23,423 nucleotides of DNA from an uncultured Spirochaetales bacterium. GTDB taxonomy: Bacteria; Spirochaetota; Spirochaetia; Sphaerochaetales; Sphaerochaetaceae. Below the pieces are notes generated by a model. The model was not told where the DNA came from, did no database searches, and worked only from the letters and a program-made list of their open reading frames with translations. Made by a program: the position numbers and the translations under genes. The DNA is taken from the NCBI GenBank assembly GCA_937902565.1, contig CALFMX010000095.1:1-23423 (forward strand), in the 5' to 3' direction. Positions 1 to 7,123 of this stretch are shown here, piece by piece (position 1 is the first letter of the stretch; each line of letters begins with the position of its first letter).

Positions 1-1449
1 GACGCTGACACGGCGGAAGGTGTAGAACCAGTTCGCCCCGGCGATGGTGGAGGCCTCCTCAAGCGACGGGTTGAGCTGCGAGAGGCTGGCGGCCACGCTG
101 CGGTAGACGTAGGGGGTCCGCCTGATCATGTAGGAGATGACGATGATCGTGTAGGTGCCGCCGAGGGCGATGACCGACGCCCCGCTGAAGGCGGAGAGCA
201 GGGAGACCGAGACGACGGTGCCCGGCAGGATGAAGGGGGCCATGATGGCCAGGTCGAGGAGCGCCGACCCCTTGGGCTTCTTGCGCTCGGTGATGTAGGC
301 GATCAGGGAGCCGAGGATCGCCGCCAGGACGGTTGCCAGGATCGAGAGGTAGAAGGTGTTGAAGAGCTCCTTCTTCGAGTAGATGGGGATACGGGCGTAG
401 TGCTTCAGGGTGAACCCCTCGGGCAGGAGCCCGATCCACTTCTCGAAGAAGCTCATGATGATGATGGTGATCTGCGGCAGCAGGCTGATGACAAGGACCA
501 GGACGCAGTAGACGATGGCGATGATCCGGATGGCCAGCCCCTCGTGCTGCTTGATCTCGGAGTGGGTCGCTGAGATCGTCTCGTACTCGTGGCGGTTGAT
601 GACCCGCTTCTGGATGTAGAGGACCAAGGCGGTGATCAGGACGTTGATGACGGCGATCGAGGCCGCCCCGTTGAGGTCCCAGAAGCCATTGACGCGGAAG
701 TAGATCAGGGTGGGCAGGACGTACTTGTCCCCGCCGATGATCGCCGGGATGCCGAAGTTGCCGATGGCACGCACGAAGACCAGCAGCGCCCCGGCCCCGA
801 GGCTGGGGAGAATCAGGGGGAAGGTGATGGTGCGGAAGATGTACCACCGGGAGGCTCCCATGAGCATGCCCGCCTCCTCTAGAAGCGAGTTGGCCGAGGC
901 GAAAGCGCCGTAGGCGAGCTGGAAGACGAAGGGGTAGTAGGTCAGCGTCATGCAGAGGATCATGCCGAACATCCCGTAGATGGTCGGCACCTCGATGCCA
1001 AGCGGTCCGAGGATGATGTTGAGGAAGTGGCGCACCACCCCCTGTCTGCCGAGGAGGATGACCCAGGTGAAGGCGCCGACGAAGGAGGGCATGATGATCG
1101 GCAGGATCCCCAGGCTGAGCATCAGGTTCTTGCCCGGCATCTTCACCCGTGCGACGAAGTAGCCCATCGGCACCCCGATGAGGATGGTGAAGGCGGTCAC
1201 GGAGAGACTGACGATGAAGGAGTTGGTCAGCGCCTTGCGGTACATGGAGCTCTCGCGGAACTTGGTGAAGCCGGAGAGGGAGAACTGGCCGAAGAGCAGC
1301 TTGTTGCCCGCCGGCATGAAGGCGCGCGCCAGGGTGATGATCATCGGGTAGATCAGGAAGATCGCCATGAAGGCGAGCGGGATGGCGAAGACGAGGTACG
1401 GAGTTATATCCTTCTTGACGACCTCGCCGAGCTTGGTGTTGGATTTCAT
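1..1449 (-). CDS. ABC importer permease, Fe(III)/hexose-phosphate type, two fused membrane domains (3' end cut by window)
   Basis: This is the membrane channel of a binding-protein-dependent importer, in the family of FbpB/AfuB, where both permease domains sit in one chain. The frame opens with [14 protein letters not shown] and stays open to base 1 (483 codons); the C-terminus lies outside the window. I see repeated hydrophobic segments and two copies of the EAA loop that docks on the ATPase: EEAGMLMGASRWYIFRTITF near residue 190 and EEASTIAGANWFYTFRR near residue 463. Two loops in one chain is the hallmark of the fused type. The ATG overlaps the stop of the ATPase gene by one base (TGATG), implying translational coupling. 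Family members are usually about 500-560 residues, so only a short tail should be missing. The substrate cannot be told from the permease. Confidence 0.88.
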   Translation of the reverse strand, partial: MKSNTKLGEVVKKDITPYLVFAIPLAFMAIFLIYPMIITLARAFMPAGNKLLFGQFSLSGFTKFRESSMYRKALTNSFIVSLSVTAFTILIGVPMGYFVARVKMPGKNLMLSLGILPIIMPSFVGAFTWVILLGRQGVVRHFLNIILGPLGIEVPTIYGMFGMILCMTLTYYPFVFQLAYGAFASANSLLEEAGMLMGASRWYIFRTITFPLILPSLGAGALLVFVRAIGNFGIPAIIGGDKYVLPTLIYFRVNGFWDLNGAASIAVINVLITALVLYIQKRVINRHEYETISATHSEIKQHEGLAIRIIAIVYCVLVLVISLLPQITIIIMSFFEKWIGLLPEGFTLKHYARIPIYSKKELFNTFYLSILATVLAAILGSLIAYITERKKPKGSALLDLAIMAPFILPGTVVSVSLLSAFSGASVIALGGTYTIIVISYMIRRTPYVYRSVAASLSQLNPSLEEASTIAGANWFYTFRRVSV

Positions 1450-2561
1450 CAGTTTCGCTCCTCGACATCAAAGAGGGAGGAGAGGCCCTCCTTCAATCGG
1501 ACGAAGACCTGGTCCTGTTCAAACACCCCCTCGATCATGCAGGGCATGTCGATCTCCAGGGGCGTGTCGCTGATGGAGGGGTCGATGATCACCTCGTAGC
1601 GGACAACCTGGCCGAGGTGCTGGATGATCTGCACCACCCCCTCGATGGTATCCGAAGCAGGGGATGTGAGGACCTCCATCTGCTCCGGCCGTGCACCGAT
1701 GAGGACGGCGCTGCCCACCGCAGGCGGGGCAGCAAAGCGCGCCTTCTCCTCCTTGACGGTAATCGTGATGGGGGTGTTGTCCAGCGTAGCGCTGGCCGGG
1801 GAGGTCAGTGTTCCATTGAAGAAGTTCATCTTGCCGATGAAGTTCGATACGAAGGCACTGTCAGGGCAGGTGTAGAGATCGTTTGAGGTGCCGATCTGCT
1901 CGACCACCCCCATGCGCAGCACGGCGAGGCGGTCGCCGATGGCCATCGCCTCCTCCTGGTCGTGGGTGACGAAGATCGTGGTGATGCCGGTCGCCTTCTG
2001 GATCCGGCGGATCTCGGCTCGCATGTAGCGCCTGAGCTTGGCGTCGAGGTTGGCCAGCGGCTCATCGAGCAGCAGGATATCAGGGTCATAGACGAGGGCA
2101 CGGGCGATGGCGACACGCTGCTGCTGGCCACCGGAGAGGCCGGTTGGGGATGGGTTGCGCTTCAGTTCCTCGGTCAGGCCGACAAGCTCCATCACCTCGG
2201 TGACCTTCTCCTTGACGATCGCTTCGGGGGTCTTGCGGACACGCAGCCCGTAGGCGACGTTCTCGAAGATGTTCATGTGGGGGTAGAGGGCGAAGGACTG
2301 GAAGACCATCCCGATATTACGACGGAAGGGGGGGATGGCGGTGATGTCCCGATCCCCGTAGAGGATCTGGCCACTGGTGATCGACTCGAGCCCTGCTGTT
2401 GAACGCAGCAGGGTCGTCTTGCCACAACCTGATGGACCGAGCAGGCAGAAGAGCTCGCCCGGCTCGATGGTGAAGGACACATCCTTGAGGGCGTGTACGG
2501 GGTTCTTCGATTGCTCACCGAAAATCTTGTTAACATGCTGGTAGGTCAAACTCAGGCTCAT
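1449..2561 (-). CDS. ABC transporter ATP-binding protein (FbpC/AfuC/PotA type)
   Basis: This is the cytoplasmic ATPase that powers the importer encoded on either side. From the start [15 protein letters not shown] it has 370 residues. Walker A (GPSGCGKTT) is at about 42-50, the Q-loop VFQ at 86-88, the signature LSGGQQQR at 132-139, Walker B ILLLDEP at 152-158 and the switch histidine in FVTHDQ at 190. The last 120 residues form a regulatory OB/TOBE-like region ([12 protein letters not shown]), as in the CUT1, iron and polyamine ATPases. I chose the ATG at 2561 because AAGGAG lies 11 bases upstream. A longer frame starting at 2621 would translate through an intergenic hairpin and lacks family similarity there. 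It lies between the binding-protein gene and the permease in one transcript. Confidence 0.93.
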   Translation of the reverse strand: MSLSLTYQHVNKIFGEQSKNPVHALKDVSFTIEPGELFCLLGPSGCGKTTLLRSTAGLESITSGQILYGDRDITAIPPFRRNIGMVFQSFALYPHMNIFENVAYGLRVRKTPEAIVKEKVTEVMELVGLTEELKRNPSPTGLSGGQQQRVAIARALVYDPDILLLDEPLANLDAKLRRYMRAEIRRIQKATGITTIFVTHDQEEAMAIGDRLAVLRMGVVEQIGTSNDLYTCPDSAFVSNFIGKMNFFNGTLTSPASATLDNTPITITVKEEKARFAAPPAVGSAVLIGARPEQMEVLTSPASDTIEGVVQIIQHLGQVVRYEVIIDPSISDTPLEIDMPCMIEGVFEQDQVFVRLKEGLSSLFDVEERN

Positions 2562-2588
2562 GGCAGGACACACTCCTTGTGGCATAGT

Positions 2589-2611
2589 GCTGCCCGGGAA
2601 ACCCGGGCAGC
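2589..2611 (-). promoter_or_regulatory. Intergenic hairpin between binding-protein and ATPase genes
   Basis: GCTGCCCGGG and CCCGGGCAGC form a perfect 10-bp GC-rich stem around a 3-base loop, in the 59-bp gap after the binding-protein stop. No run of U follows it on the minus strand, so it looks like an mRNA-stabilising or attenuating structure rather than a full terminator. Such hairpins often make binding-protein mRNA more abundant than that of the membrane components; that role is an inference here. Confidence 0.6.
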
Positions 2612-2620
2612 GGATGGACA

Positions 2621-3607
2621 TTACATCAGGTTCGAGAACTCGGTGACGAGCTGCTCCTTCAGGGCAGCGGCCTCCAGGTCATCGTACGGGAAGAGCTTGA
2701 TCTCCCCGAGAGCGGGAAGGTTCGCCGGACCGGGCAGCTCGGTGGTGACGACACGCCGGTTACGGGTGGTGCGGATGATCTCATAGGCATCGATGCTGGT
2801 GATGAAGTCCATGAAGATCTTGGCGGCCTCGGGGTTGGGTCCATTGGCGATGATGCCGGTGGCATCAAAGCGTGCACCTGTTCCCTCGGAGGGGTAGACG
2901 TAGGTTACCGGGGCGCCTTCGCCGATGTACTTGCCGATGTTGGACTCACCGGTGACGGTGATCGCGTACTCGCCACGGGCAACCGACTCCGGCCCTGCGG
3001 TGGAGGAGGCGGTGAAGACGGCGTTCTTGGCAAGCTCGCCCATGTAGCTCATGCCATAGAGGTGGCTGAGCATGTAGAGCTGGGCGTACGCGGAGCCGGA
3101 GAGTGCCGGGTTGGCGAGGATGATCTCACCCTTGTACTTGGGATTGGTCAGATCCTTCCATGCCACGGGGCGGTCGGCCGGCTTGAGCAGGTTGGTGTTG
3201 ATCATGATCGCCTGCAGCGGCATCGAGGAGCCGTAGTAGCGTGGCACATCGGCGTTGTCACGCACCGAGGCATCGATCTTGTCGTGGTTGGCACTCTTGT
3301 AGGGGGCCAGGTACTCGTATGAGAGCTCCATGTTCTCCTTGGCGATCATCAGCAGAATGTCCCCAGCCGGGCGCGGTTGCTCGCTATAGATACGGTTGAC
3401 CAGCTCGCCGCTGCCGGCACGAATGATGCTGACGGTGATCTCGGGATGCAGGGAGTTGAACTTCTTGGTCAACGCCTCGGCCTCATCTTCAGCCGCTGCG
3501 CTGTAGATGACCAGCTTGTCGACCTTTTTCTCTTCCTTCGTCCCCTGTGCAAAGATCGGGGTGAAGAGCACACCGAACACAAGCAGTACGATTAACAGTT
3601 TTTTCAT
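2621..3607 (-). CDS. Periplasmic solute-binding protein of Fe(III)/hexose-phosphate ABC family
   Basis: This is the extracytoplasmic receptor for the importer encoded by the next two genes, 328 residues from MKKLLIVLLVFG. An n-region, a hydrophobic core and FAQG give a clear signal peptide (about residues 1-20), with no lipobox cysteine, so a soluble periplasmic protein. The mature part opens with KLVIYSAAAEDEAEALTKKF and carries WKDLTNPKYKGEI and YVYPSEG, typical of the FbpA/AfuA/IdiA fold (SBP_bac_6 class). I do not see the adjacent C-terminal tyrosine pair that binds iron in FbpA. Some relatives, such as AfuA, bind hexose phosphates, and a phosphatase and a sugar-isomerase-like gene lie just upstream, so a phosphorylated or acidic sugar is as likely as iron. 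AGGAGG lies 7 bases before the ATG. Confidence 0.88.
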   Translation of the reverse strand: MKKLLIVLLVFGVLFTPIFAQGTKEEKKVDKLVIYSAAAEDEAEALTKKFNSLHPEITVSIIRAGSGELVNRIYSEQPRPAGDILLMIAKENMELSYEYLAPYKSANHDKIDASVRDNADVPRYYGSSMPLQAIMINTNLLKPADRPVAWKDLTNPKYKGEIILANPALSGSAYAQLYMLSHLYGMSYMGELAKNAVFTASSTAGPESVARGEYAITVTGESNIGKYIGEGAPVTYVYPSEGTGARFDATGIIANGPNPEAAKIFMDFITSIDAYEIIRTTRNRRVVTTELPGPANLPALGEIKLFPYDDLEAAALKEQLVTEFSNLM

Positions 3608-3630
3608 CTGTTTCCTCCTTAGGTAGCTAT

Positions 3631-3647
3631 GCCCTTGGACCAAGGGC
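3631..3647. promoter_or_regulatory. Palindromic operator candidate in the leader of the binding-protein gene
   Basis: GCCCTTGG-A-CCAAGGGC is a perfect 8+8 inverted repeat with one central base. It lies 24 bases before the start codon and just downstream of the predicted transcription start. It could be a repressor operator or an RNA hairpin in the 5' leader. The core CCTTGGACCAAGG recurs in the dctP-dctQ gap at 13339-13363. Confidence 0.5.
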
Positions 3648-3659
3648 CTTTGTACGTCC

Positions 3660-3688
3660 AGTATCGTCCAGGTTTGGCCAAAACACAA
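3660..3688 (-). promoter_or_regulatory. Predicted sigma-70 promoter of the ABC importer operon
   Basis: On the minus strand, -35 TTGTGT (3683-3688) and -10 GATACT (3660-3665) are spaced by exactly 17 bp. They sit in an AT-rich gap between the phosphatase stop and the binding-protein gene. The predicted start is near 3653, so the palindrome at 3631-3647 would cover about +6 to +22. The same -10 word is found upstream of tctC. Confidence 0.5.
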
Positions 3689-3763
3689 GGAAAAGTTTTC
3701 TTTTTTTGCGTATTACTGCGGTCTTGATAATTATTTGCGTTCTTTTGCTTTTTAATATCCAGT

Positions 3764-4594
3764 TTAGACAATAAAACGCAAATATGAACGATCATCGAAA
3801 GAGCGGTTGGTTCCCACCACTCCCTTTGTTGACCGGAATTCGGTGTAGAGGAGCGGATCGGAAGCGATAATGCGCATGAGATGCTCCTCACTCGCCTCGA
3901 GGGTCGAACGGATCTTCGGATACCCATCGGTGGCCAGGGCCACCTCGACCGGAGCACAGGTGAGGGGGATGCAGATGATCGCACTGTAGGCGGAGAAGAA
4001 GCCGTCCAGGGCCGCATAGGTGTAGCTGAGGGGCTCTGCTCTGTTCTGGAACGCTGGCTGCAGGGCCATGATGGGGCGCAGCTGCCGGTCGACAAGGCTG
4101 GGTTCTTTGAGCAGGTCGGCTTCACTGTACCCCTCAAGGAGGAGGTGTTCGATCATGAAGGCGCGCAGCTCCTCCATCAGGGAGTCGACTCTCTTGTGGT
4201 GGGTATGGACGCTGCCACTGATGAGGGCCTGGCAGTCGCCGAGGACCCACACCTCGCGCCGTGCTACACTTGCAATGGCACAGTAGGCGCTTGCGCGAAG
4301 CTCGGGATGTGCCTCGAACACCCCGCTGCCCCCCTGCCCTTCATACCAGCTGTGGATGGCGTTGTTGAGCGCGCTGAACGCCTCCTCCATGGTGGCAGCA
4401 GGGTCGAGGAGGGAGAGCGCCTCTCCTATGAGCTCGCGGGCCACGACCCCGCTCGTCTTCGAAGACGACCCTGCAGGCTTGATTGAGGAGCAGCCGTCGA
4501 TGACGGCGGCAAAGGCGGGGCTCATGAAGATCCCGTCCTCATTGCGCTCGGGTTCGCCGAGCTTGCCGATCGTGGAGTGTTCAATGACCTGCAT
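3764..4594 (-). CDS. PP2C-like protein/phosphoester phosphatase
   Basis: This is a 276-residue cytoplasmic protein with the metal-site motifs of the PP2C (PPM) fold in order: ERNEDGIF at 16-23 (E19, D20), AAVIDGCSS at 29-37 (D33, G34), VLGDCQ near 117-122, ALATDGYPKI with D223, and DDRSYLRFIV at the end (D267, D268). Family members dephosphorylate Ser/Thr phosphoproteins using two metal ions; a small-molecule phosphoester substrate is possible in this setting. GGAGG lies 6 bases before the chosen ATG. The gene overlaps the preceding isomerase-like gene by 14 bp and is the last of the deoR trio. The sequence is divergent and I see no attached sensor, kinase or membrane domain. No partner kinase is visible nearby, which is odd for a regulatory protein phosphatase. 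Confidence 0.75.
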   Translation of the reverse strand: MQVIEHSTIGKLGEPERNEDGIFMSPAFAAVIDGCSSIKPAGSSSKTSGVVARELIGEALSLLDPAATMEEAFSALNNAIHSWYEGQGGSGVFEAHPELRASAYCAIASVARREVWVLGDCQALISGSVHTHHKRVDSLMEELRAFMIEHLLLEGYSEADLLKEPSLVDRQLRPIMALQPAFQNRAEPLSYTYAALDGFFSAYSAIICIPLTCAPVEVALATDGYPKIRSTLEASEEHLMRIIASDPLLYTEFRSTKGVVGTNRSFDDRSYLRFIV

Positions 4595-5504
4595 GGCACA
4601 CCTCCAAGAGTTCGATGAGGCGACGGCTGTTGTAGACCGGCTCCTCGACGGTCTCGAGGACGAGGTTCGCCTTGGCCTTGAGGACAAGGCAGAGCGTCTC
4701 CTCGATGGGGAAGCCGTGTCGGTCGATCGTGTGGTGGTCGTCGCGGAAGCGACCCTGCCCCTTGTCGGTGGTGTTGGCGTGGAGGTGACAGTTGATCACC
4801 CGCCCGGTTGCAAGGATCGTCTTGAGGCCTTCCAGGTAGTCGAAGCCGTAGACGGCGCTTGCAATGTAGAGGTGGCCGACATCGAGGCAGATGGAGAGGG
4901 CATCACAGCTCTCTGAGAGCGCCACCATCTCCTCGGGCTTCTGGAAGAGGTAGGCGACGCGGGGGTTGAGGTTCTCCGCTGCCAGGCGCACCCCATAGGA
5001 GGACGCGAGGGCGGCGACCTTTGCCAGCTCTCTGCTCGCTTGGTCTCTATGGCGGCGGTAGACGTCGCTCTCCGGGTAGTCGGTGCGGCAGATCGCCCCG
5101 TCGCGTACCCCGATGTAGGGCTTGAAGACCGGGTCGTCCAACAGAGCCTGGCGTGCGTTGTTCTCTGCCGGGATGGCCAGGTCGGTGACGTAGCCCGGGT
5201 GCAGGACCATGATGGTCGCCCCGAAGCGCGCACACGTCTCAAGGGTATGCTCCACCGCCTCAAAGCTCTCGCTGAGGACGGAGGGGTCAGATGAGGCGAA
5301 GTTGGGGAAGATCGGTTCGGCGGGACAGCAGGCGTGGGCGCTCTCCACCCTCCCCTCGATGAGCGGGGAGAGCTCCTCAAGAAACGCCCTGCTCATCTTG
5401 TAGGAGAGCTCGAAGCGGGCGTCGGGGACCTCGACCAGGTAGGAGGCGACCTCCTCCGTGGTCTTGAAGCCGACCAGTGAGATGGCAGGAGGGGGAATCT
5501 TCAT
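4581..5504 (-). CDS. Xylose-isomerase-like TIM-barrel protein (sugar phosphate isomerase/epimerase family)
   Basis: This protein has 307 residues with the AP-endonuclease-2/xylose-isomerase-like barrel pattern. Likely metal and catalytic residues are H102 in VLHPG, E167 in AAENLNP, D208 and H211 in CLDVGHLYI, H240/H242 in INCHLHANTTD, and E284 in LVLETVEEP. Members isomerise or epimerise keto-sugars, sugar phosphates or inosose-type polyols; a few are endonuclease IV, but this one lacks the full set of endonuclease IV zinc ligands that I would expect. The start at 5504 overlaps the deoR stop by four bases (ATGA), implying translational coupling, and the end overlaps the phosphatase gene. The exact substrate is unknown; the neighbours point to a carbohydrate whose presence is sensed by the DeoR regulator. 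Confidence 0.82.
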   Translation of the reverse strand: MKIPPPAISLVGFKTTEEVASYLVEVPDARFELSYKMSRAFLEELSPLIEGRVESAHACCPAEPIFPNFASSDPSVLSESFEAVEHTLETCARFGATIMVLHPGYVTDLAIPAENNARQALLDDPVFKPYIGVRDGAICRTDYPESDVYRRHRDQASRELAKVAALASSYGVRLAAENLNPRVAYLFQKPEEMVALSESCDALSICLDVGHLYIASAVYGFDYLEGLKTILATGRVINCHLHANTTDKGQGRFRDDHHTIDRHGFPIEETLCLVLKAKANLVLETVEEPVYNSRRLIELLEVCHAGH

Positions 5505-6256
5505 GGGGTGAGGACCTTCACTCCCTGCTCCTCGAGCGCGCTGCGGGTCTCTGCCTCGATGGCATCGGTGATGAGGTAGTCGATGGCATCCCAATCGCAG
5601 ACCTTGGCCAGCGAGAGGCGCTCCATCTTCGATGAGTCGGACAGGAGACAGACCTTCGAGGCGCTCTTGATCATCGTCTGTTTGGAGTCTGCCTCGATGA
5701 GGTTGGTGCAGAAGACCCCATGGGTAGCCGAGTAGCCCGAGGCACCGAGGAAACACCAATCGGCGTGGATTTGGCGGTAGAACTCCTTGGTGTAGTTGCC
5801 CATCAGGCCCATGGAGGGACGGCGCAGGATGCCGCCGGCCATCAGGAGGTCCACCTTCTCGGCGTGCATGAGCTGCTGGACGACCAAGAGCGAGCTGGTC
5901 ATCACCGTGATGGGCAGCTCGCTGACAAAGGGAGCGACGTGGACGGTGGTGCTGCCGTTGTCGATGATGATCGATTGGCCGCCCTTGACCAGGGAGGCAG
6001 CGATCTTGGCGATCGCCTTCTTCTCGTCGGCGTACTCATTGATCGTCACACTGACAAAGCGGGAACTGCCCTGCCGCTCTGCCGTGATGGCACCCCCGTG
6101 GGTACGGACCAACAGGCCCCTCTGGCCCATCTCATCAAGGTCGCTGCGGATGGTGACCTTCGAGACCTTGAGGGTCCGGGCCAGGTCGGCGACCTGAACC
6201 GAGCCGGCCTGCTCCAGCAGTGAAATGATTTCTTTCTTTCGTGCAGCGGGATTCAT
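5501..6256 (-). CDS. DeoR/GlpR-family transcriptional regulator
   Basis: This is a 251-residue repressor-type protein. Residues 4-56 form the DeoR winged helix (KKEIISLLEQAGSVQVADLA, then VSKVTIRSDLDEM and LLVRTHGGA). The rest is the DeoRC sensor, related to phosphosugar isomerases, with IIIDNGSTT near residue 95 and FLGASGYSATHGV near 175. Family members usually respond to a phosphorylated sugar intermediate. I chose the ATG at 6256 because GAGGAG lies 7 bases upstream; an in-frame GTG at 6262 falls inside that ribosome site. A near-consensus promoter lies immediately upstream, and the two downstream genes overlap in series, so it likely controls its own operon and perhaps the adjacent transporters. 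Confidence 0.93.
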   Translation of the reverse strand: MNPAARKKEIISLLEQAGSVQVADLARTLKVSKVTIRSDLDEMGQRGLLVRTHGGAITAERQGSSRFVSVTINEYADEKKAIAKIAASLVKGGQSIIIDNGSTTVHVAPFVSELPITVMTSSLLVVQQLMHAEKVDLLMAGGILRRPSMGLMGNYTKEFYRQIHADWCFLGASGYSATHGVFCTNLIEADSKQTMIKSASKVCLLSDSSKMERLSLAKVCDWDAIDYLITDAIEAETRSALEEQGVKVLTP

Positions 6257-6287
6257 AGGCACTCCTCACAGATTCTGTCGACACCTA

Positions 6288-6316
6288 ATTGTACTTTGTT
6301 TGCTCTTATTTGTCAT
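6288..6316 (-). promoter_or_regulatory. Predicted sigma-70 promoter of deoR operon with TATTTGTC word
   Basis: On the minus strand, -35 ATGACA (6311-6316) and -10 TACAAT (6288-6293) are separated by 17 bp: five of six matches at -35 and five of six at -10 (consensus TATAAT). The word TATTTGTC (plus strand, 6307-6314) overlaps the -35 box. The same word appears twice, inverted, in the araC/tctC intergenic region, so it is a candidate operator. Confidence 0.6.
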
Positions 6317-6361
6317 CGACTTTCTTTTTTTGAACAAACTTTGCCTACCGCCTCCACATCC

Positions 6362-7123
6362 TCACCGTTGATAGGGCTCGAACAGTCGAGGCAATTCAGT
6401 AGCGCCGAAGAGCGCTGAAGCTTCACTGAGCAGCCGTCCCTGTTCACCCTCATCACACGGCAGGTGGACGAGCACCAGGCGCTGCGCCTCAAGAAGCAGT
6501 GCCGCCTCGGCCGCCTGGCGGGCGCTGCTGTGCCCGCTTTTCATGAGTCGCTCCTCCTCTTCGGCAACGCCCCCCGCCTCGTGGATGAGGAGGTCGGCTT
6601 TCCAGGCACATGGCGGGTAGGAGCCGCTGCTCTTGCAGTCGGCGAGGTAGACGACCTTCTCATCCCCCTCCTCAAGCGTGCACCCGAGGGTGGGAATACC
6701 ATGGGGAACCGAAAAGAGCGTGATAGCCATCTTCCCAACAGTCACTGCCGCCCTGCCCTCCTCGGCCACCTGCCAATTGACAGCGAAGATCCCCCTCTTT
6801 TCGGCAAGGGAGAAGAGGGCACAGAGGCTCTGGGCCACCTCGATTGTCTCCTTGTTGGCAACGATGGTCAGATCAGCGGTGCGCCCCATGAGCCACATCT
6901 GGTGGATCAGGGAGGGGAGCGCGTAGAGATGGTCGATATGGGCGTGGGTCAGCAGGAGCACATCGACGCTCAAGGGGTCGATGTTGCTCCGCTTCAGGGC
7001 CTGGATCGGGGAGCCGGAGACATCGATGAGGAGCGTCCGGCCTGCAGAGGTGACGGCCAGGGAGGTGTTTGAGGCCTCCCTGCCCTGGATACTACCGGTG
7101 CTGCCCAGTACGTAGACAATCAT
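6362..7123 (-). CDS. Metallo-beta-lactamase-fold hydrolase, ribonuclease Z-like
   Basis: This is a 253-residue MBL-fold enzyme. The two-zinc site is complete: HAHIDH at 60-65, H141 in SVPHGIPTLG, D162 in YLADCKSS, and H220 in LVLVHLP, with an additional GHSS at 197-200. The HGIPTLG and HEAGG...GHSSARQAA layout is that of the tRNase Z/ElaC group, which also contains phosphodiesterases and lactone or arylsulfate hydrolases. There is no flexible exosite arm that I can recognise. Its ATG overlaps the tctA stop by four bases (ATGA), so it is translated with the transporter. That makes processing of the imported solute (for example lactone or phosphodiester opening) at least as plausible as tRNA 3'-end maturation. 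It ends about 70 bp before the deoR promoter. Confidence 0.82.
   Translation of the reverse strand: MIVYVLGSTGSIQGREASNTSLAVTSAGRTLLIDVSGSPIQALKRSNIDPLSVDVLLLTHAHIDHLYALPSLIHQMWLMGRTADLTIVANKETIEVAQSLCALFSLAEKRGIFAVNWQVAEEGRAAVTVGKMAITLFSVPHGIPTLGCTLEEGDEKVVYLADCKSSGSYPPCAWKADLLIHEAGGVAEEEERLMKSGHSSARQAAEAALLLEAQRLVLVHLPCDEGEQGRLLSEASALFGATELPRLFEPYQR

Noticed and set aside
59..1471. A 470-codon minus-strand open frame over the permease gene
   Set aside because: It is a shifted frame with His/Arg/Pro/Leu-rich sequence; the frame from 1449 gives a clear membrane protein with two EAA loops.
2589..2611. Full Rho-independent terminator after the ABC binding-protein gene
   Set aside because: The stem is strong, but no U tract follows and the ATPase and permease genes need read-through.
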